From Janthinobacterium aquaticum (GTDB lineage Bacteria; Pseudomonadota; Gammaproteobacteria; Burkholderiales; Burkholderiaceae_D): a DNA stretch of 64,000 nucleotides. The position numbers and the translations under genes are program-made. Within the stretch, counting starts at the first letter, position 1, and the number at the start of each line of letters is the position of its first letter. Under the pieces are notes generated by a model. That model was not told the DNA's origin. It searched no databases and saw only the letters and a program-made list of their open reading frames with translations. The DNA lies in the NCBI RefSeq assembly GCF_009208565.1, contig NZ_WFLK01000012.1:161281-225280 (forward strand). Reading direction: 5' to 3'. Positions 8,459 to 17,581 of the stretch are shown piece after piece.

Positions 8459-9550
8459 ACTACGATAATGCTGCTCGGTCCTGCGCTTCACGCGGTAAGC
8501 GGGGTAACCACTCACTTGAATCAACTCTTTCACAGCTCGCTGGCGCGCGACCACCAGCTGGTGCACTTCCAGGTGGGCAGCGAAGGGCGCAAGGAGTCGC
8601 GCCTGAGCAAGCTGCTGCGTTTTGCCGCCAGCCCGCTGCAGTTCGTGCAGGCCGTGCGCAGGCAGCGTCCGCAGATCGTGCATATCAATACCTCGATGGA
8701 GTGGCGCAGCTACTGGCGCGATATCGTGTATCTGGCGCTGGCCAAGGCGATGGGCAAGCGGGTCGTGTACCAGGTGCACGGCGGCGCCTTGCCGCAGGTT
8801 TTCTTCCAGGGCAGGCCGCTGTTGACAGGGCTGCTGCGGCGCGTGCTGCGGGCGGCCGATTCGGTGGTGCTGCTGGCCCAGTGCGAACTGCAGGGCTATC
8901 GCAGTTTCGATCCGGCGCTGTCGCTTGAAGTGATCCCGAACGCGATCGAGGCGGGCGCTGACGACGGCGCCAGGCCGCTGGCGCCTGCGCGCCCGCTGGC
9001 GCTGGCGTATGTGGGGCGGCTGGCTGAAAACAAGGGCTTGCTCGACCTGCTCGACGCGCTGCAGCTGGTACGCGCGGCAGGCGTGCATGTCAGCCTGTCG
9101 CTGGCCGGCAGCGGACCGCTGGAGGCGACCTTGCGCGCGCGCATCGCCACGCTGGGCCTGCAGCAGGAGGTGCGTTTGCTGGGGCCGGTTTTTGGCGCTG
9201 AAAAAGACGCGGTCTGGCGTGATGCCGACCTGTTCTGCTTTCCCACCTATCACCAGGAAGGCCTGCCGTACGCGCTGCTTGAAAGCATGGCGGCGCGCAC
9301 GCCGGTGCTGGTCTGCCCGGTGGGGGCGATTGCCGACGTGATGCAGGACGGCGTGCATGGCGTGTTCCTGCCGCCACGCGACCCGCAGGCGCTGGCCGAC
9401 GCCATCGTGCGTCTCGATGCAGACCGTGCGCTGTTGCAGCGCATGGGACAAGCTTGCCGCGAGCGAATTGAAAGCGCCTATACCGTCGAACGGCTGGCGC
9501 AGGATTTCCGCCGTCTCTACCATACCCTGCTGGCCTCGCCGGTGGCCTGA
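8456..9550 (+). CDS. Glycosyltransferase family 4
   Basis: A 364-residue GT-B enzyme. The N-terminus LLGPALHAVSGVTTHLNQLF has the Gly-rich acceptor-side loop of GT4 enzymes. The C-terminal domain has LEVIPNAIEAG, LALAYVGRLAENKGLLDLLDAL, LSLAGSGPLEATLRARI and the donor motif FPTYHQEGLPYALLESMA (E-x7-E spacing around residues 265-273), followed by TPVLVCPVGAIADVM. Every hallmark of a retaining cytoplasmic glycosyltransferase is present. It lies 24 bp before the amidotransferase gene, so they are probably cotranscribed. ATG 8456 lacks a Shine-Dalgarno; ATG 8468 is an alternative that also lacks one. Confidence 0.88.
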   Translation: MTTIMLLGPALHAVSGVTTHLNQLFHSSLARDHQLVHFQVGSEGRKESRLSKLLRFAASPLQFVQAVRRQRPQIVHINTSMEWRSYWRDIVYLALAKAMGKRVVYQVHGGALPQVFFQGRPLLTGLLRRVLRAADSVVLLAQCELQGYRSFDPALSLEVIPNAIEAGADDGARPLAPARPLALAYVGRLAENKGLLDLLDALQLVRAAGVHVSLSLAGSGPLEATLRARIATLGLQQEVRLLGPVFGAEKDAVWRDADLFCFPTYHQEGLPYALLESMAARTPVLVCPVGAIADVMQDGVHGVFLPPRDPQALADAIVRLDADRALLQRMGQACRERIESAYTVERLAQDFRRLYHTLLASPVA

Positions 9551-9573
9551 ACCGTTTTTTAAAGCGAGATCTT

Positions 9574-11442
9574 ATGTGCGGCATAGCCGGTTTGATTTTT
9601 CCCTCGGCCGTGACGGGCCAGCTGGCAGCGCTCGAGGTTATGGGGCGTGCCATTGCCCACCGCGGGCCGGACGATACCGGCGTGCTGCAGGCAACGACCC
9701 TCGATGGCGCCTGGCAGGTAGGGCTGCTGCACCGGCGCCTGTCGATCATCGATATCGCCACCGGCCACCAGCCGCTGGGCAACGCGGCCGGCGATGTGCA
9801 GATCATCTTCAACGGCGAGATCTATAACTTCCAGCCGCTGCGCGAGGAACTGATCGCGCTGGGCTACCAGTTCCGCACCGCCTCCGACACCGAAACCATC
9901 GTGCACGCCTATGTGCAGTGGGGTGAAGACTGCGTGCAGCATTTTCGCGGCATGTTTGCTTTTGCCATCTGGGACGCGCGCCACAACCGCGTGTTCATGG
10001 CGCGCGATCCGTTCGGCAAGAAGCCGCTGTTTTTGTGGCAACAGGACGGCAAGCTGGCGTTTGCCTCCGAGATCAAGGCCATCCTGGCGCTGCCTGGCGT
10101 GGGTGAGCACGCAAGCGCCAATCAGGCGGCCATCTGGGACTATTTTGCCTACCGCTATGCGCCTGGCCCGGCCACGCTGTTCGAAGGCATCAGAAAACTC
10201 GCGCCCGGTTCCACCGCCACCTGGGAAAACGGCGTGCTGCGCGAGCGCGTGTATTACACGCCGCCCGACAGCCGCCCGCGCGTGGCTGCGCCGCTGCCGG
10301 CCGACCCGGTCGCCACCTTTCTCGACAAGCTCGATGAATCGGTGCGCATCCGCATGATTTCCGACGTGCCGTTCGGCGCCTTTCTGTCCGGCGGCATCGA
10401 TTCGTCGGCGGTGGTGGCGCTGATGTCGCGCCATGCCGGCGTGCCGGTCAAGACCTTTTCGGTCGGCTTTCGCGAGGGCGGCTTCAGCGAACTGGCTTAC
10501 GCGGCCGATATTGCGCGCCAGTTCGGCACCGAACACCACGAGCTGGAAGTATCGGTCGACCAGGTGATCGCGCTGCTGCCCGACCTGGTGCGCTTTCGTG
10601 ATGCACCGGTGGCCGAGCCGTCCGATATTCCGATCTATCTGCTGGCGAAAGAATCGCGCAAGACGGTCAAGATGGTGCTGACCGGCGAAGGCTCCGATGA
10701 GATTCTCGGCGGCTATCCCAAGCATGTGTACGAGCGCTATGCCGGCCACTACCAGTTGCTGCCGGGGGCATTGCGGCGCGGCCTGATCGAGCCGGCCATC
10801 GGCGCCTTGCCGTATCGTTTTCGCCGCGCCAAGACGGCCATCGTCAACCTGGGACTGGACGATTTTGACGAGCGCATGCCGCGCTGGTTCGGCATGATGT
10901 CGGACCAGGAGCGCGCGCGCCTGGTGGCCATGCCGGCGCCGGCGCGCACGCGCGAGGCGGGCCTCAGTTGTGGCGAAGGCAGTGCGCTGCGCCGCATCCT
11001 GTGCTTCGACCAGCTGAGCTGGCTGCCCGACAACCTGCTCGAACGCGGCGACCGCATGACCATGGCCGCCTCGCTCGAAGCGCGCATGCCGTTCATGGAC
11101 CATGAGCTGGCGGCCTATGTATCGAGCCTGCCCGACGACTACCGCGTACGTGGTCGTACCACCAAATGGATCTTGCGCGAGGCGATGAAACAGCTGCTGC
11201 CGCAGGCGATCCTGGCGCGGCCGAAAGTGGGTTTCCGCGTGCCGGTCAACGAGTGGTTCCGCGGGCCGATGAAAGACTATCTGTATGAGCACCTGACGGG
11301 CGCCTCGTCGCGCACGCGCCACTACTACCATGCCGATGCGCTGCAACAGGTGCTGGCCGAGCATGTCCAGGGACGGCAGAACCACGAAAAGCTGTTGTGG
11401 AGTTTGCTGACGCTGGAAATCTGGCATCGCCAGTATCTGTGA
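9574..11442 (+). CDS. Asparagine synthase-like glutamine amidotransferase (exosortase/EPS-associated type)
   Basis: A 622-residue class II glutamine amidotransferase with a synthetase domain. Cys2 of MCGIAG is the glutaminase nucleophile, HRGPDDTG follows, and the C-terminal half has the ATP pyrophosphatase loop LSGGIDSSAVVAL near residue 272, plus GEGSDEILGGYPKH. In AsnB these domains turn aspartate, ATP and glutamine into asparagine. Homologues inside exopolysaccharide/exosortase loci are often thought to amidate another carboxylate. Beside a GDP-mannuronate-forming AlgD-like enzyme, a sugar uronate is an attractive but unproven substrate. The heparinase-like gene follows after only 8 bp. 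Confidence 0.85.
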   Translation: MCGIAGLIFPSAVTGQLAALEVMGRAIAHRGPDDTGVLQATTLDGAWQVGLLHRRLSIIDIATGHQPLGNAAGDVQIIFNGEIYNFQPLREELIALGYQFRTASDTETIVHAYVQWGEDCVQHFRGMFAFAIWDARHNRVFMARDPFGKKPLFLWQQDGKLAFASEIKAILALPGVGEHASANQAAIWDYFAYRYAPGPATLFEGIRKLAPGSTATWENGVLRERVYYTPPDSRPRVAAPLPADPVATFLDKLDESVRIRMISDVPFGAFLSGGIDSSAVVALMSRHAGVPVKTFSVGFREGGFSELAYAADIARQFGTEHHELEVSVDQVIALLPDLVRFRDAPVAEPSDIPIYLLAKESRKTVKMVLTGEGSDEILGGYPKHVYERYAGHYQLLPGALRRGLIEPAIGALPYRFRRAKTAIVNLGLDDFDERMPRWFGMMSDQERARLVAMPAPARTREAGLSCGEGSALRRILCFDQLSWLPDNLLERGDRMTMAASLEARMPFMDHELAAYVSSLPDDYRVRGRTTKWILREAMKQLLPQAILARPKVGFRVPVNEWFRGPMKDYLYEHLTGASSRTRHYYHADALQQVLAEHVQGRQNHEKLLWSLLTLEIWHRQYL

Positions 11443-11450
11443 GGATGGCG

Positions 11451-13454
11451 ATGCTGAGCCAACTGACCTGGAAACTGAACCGCCTGCGCGCCATGGGCGC
11501 GCCGGAGGTAGCGCACCGCGTGCGCGATGCGCTGCAGCAGCGCCTGCAGGCGCGCGGCGTCGGCATGGCGCCGTCGCCGCCGGCGCCGAACCTGCAACTG
11601 CAGTTCGGCCAGCCGTGGCTGGGCCGGCCGCATGACGCCGCACCGCACCTGGCGGCGGCCGAACGCATCCTGGCAGGTCGCTTCGATGTGTTTGCGCTGC
11701 GCGACGTGGCGCTTGGTTTTCCGCCCGAATGGAACCGCGACCCGAAGACCGGCACGCTGGCGCCGTCTGGCTTTGGCAAGCTGCTCAACTACCGCGACGA
11801 GGCCGTAGTGGGCGATATCAAATGTCTGTGGGAGCCCAACCGCCACCTGTGCATCAGCGACCTGGCGATGGCCTATGCGCTGAGCGGTGAGCTGCGCTAC
11901 GCGCACGGCGTGCAGGCGCTGCTTGAATCGTGGTGGCAGCAATGCCCGTATCCGCTGGGGCCGAACTGGAGCAGCGCGCTGGAACTGGCGCTGCGCCTGG
12001 TCAGCTGGTCGCATGCCTGGCAGTTGCTGGGCGGCGCCGGCAGCGTGCTGTTCCAGGGGGCGGACGGCGCGGCCTTCCTGCAGCGCTGGCTGGCCAGCAT
12101 CTACCAGCATTGCCATTTTATTGCCGGGCATTTTTCGCGCCATTCCTCGGCCAACAACCATCTGTTCGGCGAGCTGACCGGCCTGCATGTGGCGGCGCTG
12201 ACCTGGCCGTGCTGGCCCGAGAGCGCCGGCTGGCTGGCGCAGACCGAGCGTGAGCTGGAAGAACAGGCGCTGGAGCAGAACGGGCCCGATGGCGTCAACC
12301 GCGAACAGGCGATCTATTACCAGCACACGGTGGCCGACGAGATGCTGCTGTGCGTGCTGGCCGGCCGCGCCAACGCCCGCCCGCGCTCGGCCGCCTTCCT
12401 GCAGCGGCTGGAAGCCATGCTGGAGTTCCTGGCCGCCATGATGAACGTGGCCGGCCAGGTGCCGATGATCGGCGATGCCGACGACGCCCAGCTGGCCAAC
12501 TGGGACAAGTCGCCCGGCGCCAATCCCTACACCTCGCTGCTGGCCAGCGGCGCGGCGCTGTTCGGACGCGGCGACTTCAAACGCAAGGCTGGCCGCTTTG
12601 ACGAAAAGAGCGCCTGGCTGCTGGGCGAAGCAGGGCGAGCTGCCTTTGACGCGCTGGACGCTGGCATGGCGCCGGCGCTGCCGCGCAGTTTTGCCGACGG
12701 CGGCTATTATGTAATGGGCGCGCGGCTCGATACGCCATCGGAAGTGCGCCTGATTGCCGACGCCGGGCCGCTCGGCTACCTGGGCATCGCCGCGCACGGC
12801 CATGCCGATGCGCTGGCCTTGAGCCTGTCGGTGGCCGGGCAGGCGGTGCTGGTCGATCCGGGTACTTACGCTTACCATACGCAAAAGCAGTGGCGCGATT
12901 ATTTTCGCGGCACCAGCGCCCACAACACGCTGCGTATCGATGGCCGCGACCAGTCCGAATCGGGCGGCAATTTTCTGTGGCTGCGCAAGGCGCGCAGCGT
13001 GTGCGAAGCGTGGCAGCACGATGGCGAGGGCGGAAAGCTGTGGCGCGCCAGTCATGACGGCTATATGGCCTTGCCGCAGCCGCTGCTGCACCGGCGCACG
13101 GTGCGCGTGGCGCCGGACGGCGCGCTGATCGAGGTGGTCGATGAGCTCGAAGGGCAGGGCGCGCACGAGGTCGAGCTGTTCTGGCACATCGATCCGCAGT
13201 GCCAGCTGGAACTGGAGGGCGCCGTGCTCAAGGTGCGCGGCAAGGCGTTTGCGCTCGAGATGCACCTGCCGCAGGTGGCCGGTGCGACGATCGCGCTGGT
13301 GCGCGGCAGCGAACAGCCGGTGATGGGCTGGATCTCGCACCGCTTTGATGAAAAGCAGGCCTCGCCCACGCTGGTCTGGCGCGCGCACCTGGCGGGTCCC
13401 GCGCGGCTGTGCACCACCCTGCATCTGGCAGTCGATGCCGAGCAACACATCTGA
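11451..13454 (+). CDS. Heparinase II/III family protein without a signal peptide
   Basis: The frame is open from 11397, inside the previous gene; ATG 11445 and ATG 11451 are candidates. ATG 11451 is chosen because GAGGA lies 5-8 nt upstream, giving 667 residues. The N-terminal half is a helical Hepar_II_III_N-type region (WNRDPKTG, then KCLWEPNRHLCISDLAMAYAL). The C-terminal half is the beta-sandwich lyase-like domain with AAHGHADALALSLSVAG, LVDPGTYAYH and GTSAHNTLRIDGRDQS. No signal peptide is seen (MLSQLTWKLNRLRAMGAPEV), unlike the secreted paralogue at 3556, so it may be cytoplasmic or exported unusually. Such proteins are common in EPS loci, where they may cleave or edit uronic-acid polymer. 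Confidence 0.82.
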   Translation: MLSQLTWKLNRLRAMGAPEVAHRVRDALQQRLQARGVGMAPSPPAPNLQLQFGQPWLGRPHDAAPHLAAAERILAGRFDVFALRDVALGFPPEWNRDPKTGTLAPSGFGKLLNYRDEAVVGDIKCLWEPNRHLCISDLAMAYALSGELRYAHGVQALLESWWQQCPYPLGPNWSSALELALRLVSWSHAWQLLGGAGSVLFQGADGAAFLQRWLASIYQHCHFIAGHFSRHSSANNHLFGELTGLHVAALTWPCWPESAGWLAQTERELEEQALEQNGPDGVNREQAIYYQHTVADEMLLCVLAGRANARPRSAAFLQRLEAMLEFLAAMMNVAGQVPMIGDADDAQLANWDKSPGANPYTSLLASGAALFGRGDFKRKAGRFDEKSAWLLGEAGRAAFDALDAGMAPALPRSFADGGYYVMGARLDTPSEVRLIADAGPLGYLGIAAHGHADALALSLSVAGQAVLVDPGTYAYHTQKQWRDYFRGTSAHNTLRIDGRDQSESGGNFLWLRKARSVCEAWQHDGEGGKLWRASHDGYMALPQPLLHRRTVRVAPDGALIEVVDELEGQGAHEVELFWHIDPQCQLELEGAVLKVRGKAFALEMHLPQVAGATIALVRGSEQPVMGWISHRFDEKQASPTLVWRAHLAGPARLCTTLHLAVDAEQHI

Positions 13455-13474
13455 TATCTATACACGAGGAAAAC

Positions 13475-14785
13475 ATGAAAATCAGCATATTTGGTTTGGG
13501 TTATGTGGGCGCCGTTTCGGCTGGCTGCCTGGCTACCGACGGCCATCAGGTGGTGGGCGTCGATCCGAACCGCACCAAGGTCGACCTGATCAACCAAGGC
13601 GCCACGCCGATTATTGAAAAAGATATCGGCGAGATGATCGCCGCCACCGTCAAGAGCGGCCATCTGCGCGCTACGGCGGACGTGCGCGACGCCGTATTTT
13701 CTTCGGATATGTCGCTCATTTGCGTGGGCACGCCGTCCCAGCTGAACGGCAATCTGGACCTGAGCCATGTGCGCAAGGTCTGCCAGGAAATCGGCGCGGC
13801 GATGGCCGAAAAAGACTCGTTCCATGTGGTGGTGGCGCGCAGCACCATGCTGCCAGGCTCGATGCGCGCGCTGGTGATCCCGACCCTGGAAGCGGCGTCG
13901 GGCAAGGTGGCCGGCGTTGATTTTGGCGTCTGCAACAATCCTGAATTCCTGCGTGAAGGCACGGCCGTCTACGATTACTACAATCCGCCCAAGACCGTGA
14001 TCGGCGAGACCGACGAAAAGGCCGGCGCGCTGCTGGTGCAGCTGTATGAAAAAATGGATGCGCCGCTGGTGCGCACCGATGTGGAAACGGCCGAGATGGT
14101 CAAGTACACCGACAATACCTGGCATGCAGTCAAGGTGGCGTTTGCCAACGAGATCGGCAATATCTGCAAGGCGGTCGGCATCGACGGCCACAAGGTGATG
14201 GAGATCTTCTGCCAGGATACCAAGCTCAATCTGTCACCGTACTACATGAAACCCGGCTTTGCCTTTGGCGGCTCGTGCCTGCCCAAGGATGTGCGCGCGC
14301 TGACCTACAAGGCGCGCGCGCTGGACCTGGAGCTGCCGCTGCTCAATGCGATTTTGCCGTCGAATCAGAAGCAGGTGGAAAAAGGCCTCAAGATGATCGT
14401 CGACAAAGGCGCGCGCAAGGTCGGTATTCTGGGCTTTTCGTTCAAGGCCGGCACCGACGACCTGCGCGAGTCGCCACTGGTCGATGTAATCGAACATCTG
14501 CTGGGCAAGGGCTATGAGCTGAAACTCTACGACAAGAACGTCAACCTGGCCGCGCTGACCGGCGCCAACCAGGATTACATCCTCAACCATATTCCGCATA
14601 TCTCCAAGCTGATGGTGACCTCGATGCAGGAAGTGCTCGACTTTGCCGACACCATCGTGATCGGCAATGGCGCCGCCGAATTCAAGGCCGTGCCGGGCAG
14701 CCTCAAACCGCACCAGTATATCGTCGACCTGGTGCGCATCAGCAAAGAGCAAAGTGGAGAACAATATGACGGCATCTGCTGGTAA
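13475..14785 (+). CDS. algD: GDP-mannose 6-dehydrogenase (AlgD-type)
   Basis: A 436-residue NAD-dependent UDP-glucose/GDP-mannose dehydrogenase, the same length as Pseudomonas AlgD. ATG 13475 has GAGGA 4 nt upstream; the frame runs further upstream into the previous gene but is not needed. The Rossmann glycine motif GLGYVGAVSAGCLA is at residues 7-20. The catalytic cysteine falls at residue 268 in GFAFGGSCLPKDVRAL, the AlgD-style context, rather than the GPGFGGSCFPKD context usual in UDP-glucose dehydrogenases. It would oxidise GDP-mannose to GDP-mannuronate with two NAD+. With the AlgA/ManC-type enzyme at 16039 it forms a donor supply for a mannuronate-containing polymer. It overlaps the next gene by 20 bp. 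Confidence 0.88.
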   Translation: MKISIFGLGYVGAVSAGCLATDGHQVVGVDPNRTKVDLINQGATPIIEKDIGEMIAATVKSGHLRATADVRDAVFSSDMSLICVGTPSQLNGNLDLSHVRKVCQEIGAAMAEKDSFHVVVARSTMLPGSMRALVIPTLEAASGKVAGVDFGVCNNPEFLREGTAVYDYYNPPKTVIGETDEKAGALLVQLYEKMDAPLVRTDVETAEMVKYTDNTWHAVKVAFANEIGNICKAVGIDGHKVMEIFCQDTKLNLSPYYMKPGFAFGGSCLPKDVRALTYKARALDLELPLLNAILPSNQKQVEKGLKMIVDKGARKVGILGFSFKAGTDDLRESPLVDVIEHLLGKGYELKLYDKNVNLAALTGANQDYILNHIPHISKLMVTSMQEVLDFADTIVIGNGAAEFKAVPGSLKPHQYIVDLVRISKEQSGEQYDGICW

Positions 14786-16013
14786 TGCCATGGGCGGCAA
14801 GCCGCGCCGCGTGTTGATCCTGGTCGAGAACCTGCCGTCGCCGTTTGACCGGCGCGTCTGGCAGGAAGCCACCACGCTGCACGCCAATGGCTATGAAGTG
14901 TCGATCATCTGCCCGACCGGCAAAGGCTACGAGTCGCGCTACGAAGCCATCGACGGCATTCATATCCATCGCTACAGCCTGCCGCTGGAAGCCGAGGGCG
15001 CCAAAGGCTACCTGGTCGAGTATTCGCTGGCGCTGTTTCATACCTTCCGCCTGGCGTGGAAGGTGCATTTTGCGCGCGGCTTCGACGTGATCCATGCCTG
15101 CAATCCGCCCGACCTGCTGTTTTTGATCGGCGGCTTTTTCAAGCTGACGATGGGCAAGCGCTTTTTGTTTGACCATCACGACATCAACCCGGAACTGTAC
15201 GAAGCCAAGTTCGGCCGGCGCGATTTTTTCTACAAGCTGATGGTGCTGTTCGAGCGCTGGTCGTTCAAGAGCTCCGATGTGTCGATCGCCACCAACGAGT
15301 CGTACAAGAAGATCGCCATCGAGCGTGGTGGTATGAAACCGGAAGACGTGTATGTGGTGCGCAGCGGCCCGAAACTGGATCGCCTGCGCGTGCTGCCTCC
15401 GGTACCTGCGCTGAAAAAAGGCCGCGCCTACCTGGTCGGCTATGTGGGGGTGATGGGCGCGCAGGAAGGCATCGACCTGCTGCTGCAGGCTGCCCAGTAT
15501 ATCGTGCAGACGCTGGGACGCCAGGATGTGCAGTTCGGCCTGGTGGGCGGCGGCACCTCGCTCGAACAGATGAAGCAGATGGCGCAGCAGATGGGCATTG
15601 CCGACTACGTGACCTTTACCGGCCGCGTGCCGGATCAGGAACTGCTGGAAATGCTCAATACCTCGGACGTGTGCGTGAACCCGGATGTGGCCAACGACAT
15701 GAACGACAAGTCGACCATGAACAAGATCATGGAATACATGGCGCTGGGCAAACCGATCGTGCAGTTCGACCTGGTCGAAGGCAAGGTCTCGGCGCAGCAG
15801 GCTTCGCTGTATGCGCTGAAGAACGACCCGGTCGACATGGCGCGCAAGATCGTCGAGCTGCTTGACGATCCGGCGCGCCGCGCGCAGATGGGCGAGTTCG
15901 GCCGCCACCGCGTGATCAATGAGCTGGAATGGGAATACGAGGCGCCGAAACTGCTGGCGGCCTATGCGCGATTGTTCCCGGCGGCGGCACCGGTGCCTGG
16001 CATGAGCAAGTAA
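14766..16013 (+). CDS. Glycosyltransferase family 4
   Basis: A 415-residue GT-B glycosyltransferase starting at ATG 14766 with GGAGA 5 nt upstream, overlapping the end of algD by 20 bp. The N-terminus has [19 protein letters not shown], typical of a group of EPS GT4 enzymes. Next come [14 protein letters not shown] and [15 protein letters not shown], then [50 protein letters not shown] and [19 protein letters not shown], where the donor-binding Glu is visible. It probably uses GDP-mannose, GDP-mannuronate or another donor made nearby; the donor is not determinable. It is tightly coupled to algD. Confidence 0.88.
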   Translation: MTASAGNAMGGKPRRVLILVENLPSPFDRRVWQEATTLHANGYEVSIICPTGKGYESRYEAIDGIHIHRYSLPLEAEGAKGYLVEYSLALFHTFRLAWKVHFARGFDVIHACNPPDLLFLIGGFFKLTMGKRFLFDHHDINPELYEAKFGRRDFFYKLMVLFERWSFKSSDVSIATNESYKKIAIERGGMKPEDVYVVRSGPKLDRLRVLPPVPALKKGRAYLVGYVGVMGAQEGIDLLLQAAQYIVQTLGRQDVQFGLVGGGTSLEQMKQMAQQMGIADYVTFTGRVPDQELLEMLNTSDVCVNPDVANDMNDKSTMNKIMEYMALGKPIVQFDLVEGKVSAQQASLYALKNDPVDMARKIVELLDDPARRAQMGEFGRHRVINELEWEYEAPKLLAAYARLFPAAAPVPGMSK

Positions 16014-16038
16014 AAACAGTCATCAGGAAAGCATTTTC

Positions 16039-17469
16039 ATGAATATTTATCCAGTCATTTTGTCGGGCGGCTCCGGTACTCGTCTGTGGCCGCTGTCGCG
16101 CGCCGTGCTGCCCAAGCAGCTGCTGCCCCTGGTGACCGAGCACACCATGTTGCAGGAAACGGCGCAGCGTGCGCGCGGGCAGGTGGCAGATGGTGTCCAA
16201 TTCATGGCGCCGCTGGTGGTGTGCGGCAACGAGCATCGCTTTATGGTGGCCGAGCAACTGCGTGAAATCAAGCTTGAGCCACTGGGCATCGTGCTTGAAC
16301 CGGTGGGTCGCAATACGGCCCCGGCCGTGGCCGTGGCGGCGCAGTATCTGCTGGCCATCGATCCGGAGGCGCTGATGCTGGTACTGCCGGCTGACCATGT
16401 GATCGCCGACGTAGCGGCGTTTCACCGCGCCATTGCCGAGGCGGCCGTGCTGGCAGAAGCTGGTGCGCTCGCTACCTTTGGCATCGTGCCAGCCAGCGCC
16501 GAAACGGGCTATGGCTATATCCGTAGCGGTGCACAGGTAGTCGCAGGCAGCAATGGGCGCCAGGTCGAGCGTTTCGTGGAAAAGCCGGACCTGGCTACGG
16601 CCCAGTCCTTCCTGGCCGCCGGGAATTATTTCTGGAATAGCGGCATGTTCCTGTTTCGCGCCGCGCGCTACCTGAACGAATTGCGCGCCTATCAGCCGGC
16701 CATGCTGGCAGCGTGCGAGGCGGCCGTGCGCGACGGTTACCGCGACCTCGATTTTTGCCGACTCGATGAAAAGGCCTTTGCTGCCAGTCCATCGGACTCG
16801 ATCGATTATGCGGTGATGGAGCATACGGCGCAGGCGGTGGTGCTGCCAGTGTCGATAGGCTGGAGCGATGTCGGCTCCTGGTCGGCGCTGTGGGAAGTGC
16901 AGGCCAGCGACGAGAACGGCAACGTGGCGCGCGGGGATGTGTATCTCGATGGCGTGCGCAACTGCCTGGTGCGCGCCGAACGGCGCCTGGTGGCCGTGAT
17001 CGGCGTGCAGGACCTGGTGGTGGTGGAGACCGACGATGCCGTGCTGGTGGCGCACAAGGACCAGGTGCAGCGCGTCAAGCAGGTGGTCGATCATCTGAAG
17101 CAGCAGGGGCGTAGCGAGCACTTGCAGCATCGCAAGGTGTACCGGCCCTGGGGTAGCTACGAAGGCATCGATATCGGCGAGCGCTTCCAGGTCAAACGTA
17201 TTACCGTCAATCCGGGCGGCAAGCTGTCGCTGCAGATGCATCACCACCGCGCCGAGCACTGGGTGGTGGTCAGCGGCACGGCCAGGGTCACCTGCGGCGA
17301 CACGGTTCGCCTGTTGACGGAAAATGAATCGACCTATATCCCGATCGGCATGACGCACCGGCTGGAAAACCCCGGCAAGCTGCCGCTGCACCTGATCGAA
17401 GTGCAGTCGGGCAGCTACCTGGGCGAGGACGATATCGTACGGCTGGAAGACGTCTATCGGCGCGTCTAG
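16039..17469 (+). CDS. Mannose-1-phosphate guanylyltransferase / mannose-6-phosphate isomerase
   Basis: A 476-residue bifunctional enzyme of the AlgA/ManC/XanB type. Residues 9-25 are the nucleotidyltransferase signature [29 protein letters not shown] near residue 180 is the sugar-phosphate motif. The C-terminal 110 residues are a type II phosphomannose isomerase cupin with [27 protein letters not shown] and [18 protein letters not shown], whose His and Glu residues bind the metal. It makes GDP-mannose from fructose-6-phosphate-derived mannose phosphates, feeding the AlgD-like enzyme. It is the last gene of the EPS run, 25 bp after the GT4 gene. The symbol algA or manC would both fit. Confidence 0.92.
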   Translation: MNIYPVILSGGSGTRLWPLSRAVLPKQLLPLVTEHTMLQETAQRARGQVADGVQFMAPLVVCGNEHRFMVAEQLREIKLEPLGIVLEPVGRNTAPAVAVAAQYLLAIDPEALMLVLPADHVIADVAAFHRAIAEAAVLAEAGALATFGIVPASAETGYGYIRSGAQVVAGSNGRQVERFVEKPDLATAQSFLAAGNYFWNSGMFLFRAARYLNELRAYQPAMLAACEAAVRDGYRDLDFCRLDEKAFAASPSDSIDYAVMEHTAQAVVLPVSIGWSDVGSWSALWEVQASDENGNVARGDVYLDGVRNCLVRAERRLVAVIGVQDLVVVETDDAVLVAHKDQVQRVKQVVDHLKQQGRSEHLQHRKVYRPWGSYEGIDIGERFQVKRITVNPGGKLSLQMHHHRAEHWVVVSGTARVTCGDTVRLLTENESTYIPIGMTHRLENPGKLPLHLIEVQSGSYLGEDDIVRLEDVYRRV

Positions 17470-17490
17470 TTTTTTACCTGCAGCGCACTG

Positions 17491-17581
17491 CTGAAGCCGG
17501 CCAGTACAGGGCTATAATCGAGGCAATATTTCGGCTTCTATTTCGACTTTTGTTTCGATTCCTTTACTGGCGATACGACCC
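17491..17581 (+). promoter_or_regulatory. Promoter and leader of the TIGR03790 gene
   Basis: TATAAT at 17513-17518 with a weak CTGAAG -35 at 17491 and 16-bp spacing. The leader repeats TTTCG three times (near 17529, 17542 and 17553) before the TTG start. Confidence 0.5.

Noticed and set aside
9559..11643. 694-residue open frame antisense to the amidotransferase gene
   Set aside because: It is a mirror of codon bias in GC-rich DNA. The protein is Arg/His/Gln-rich with no domain, while the plus strand encodes a complete amidotransferase.
11325..13448. 707-residue open frame antisense to the second heparinase-like gene
   Set aside because: Low-complexity composition without motifs; the plus-strand gene has clear family motifs and a Shine-Dalgarno.
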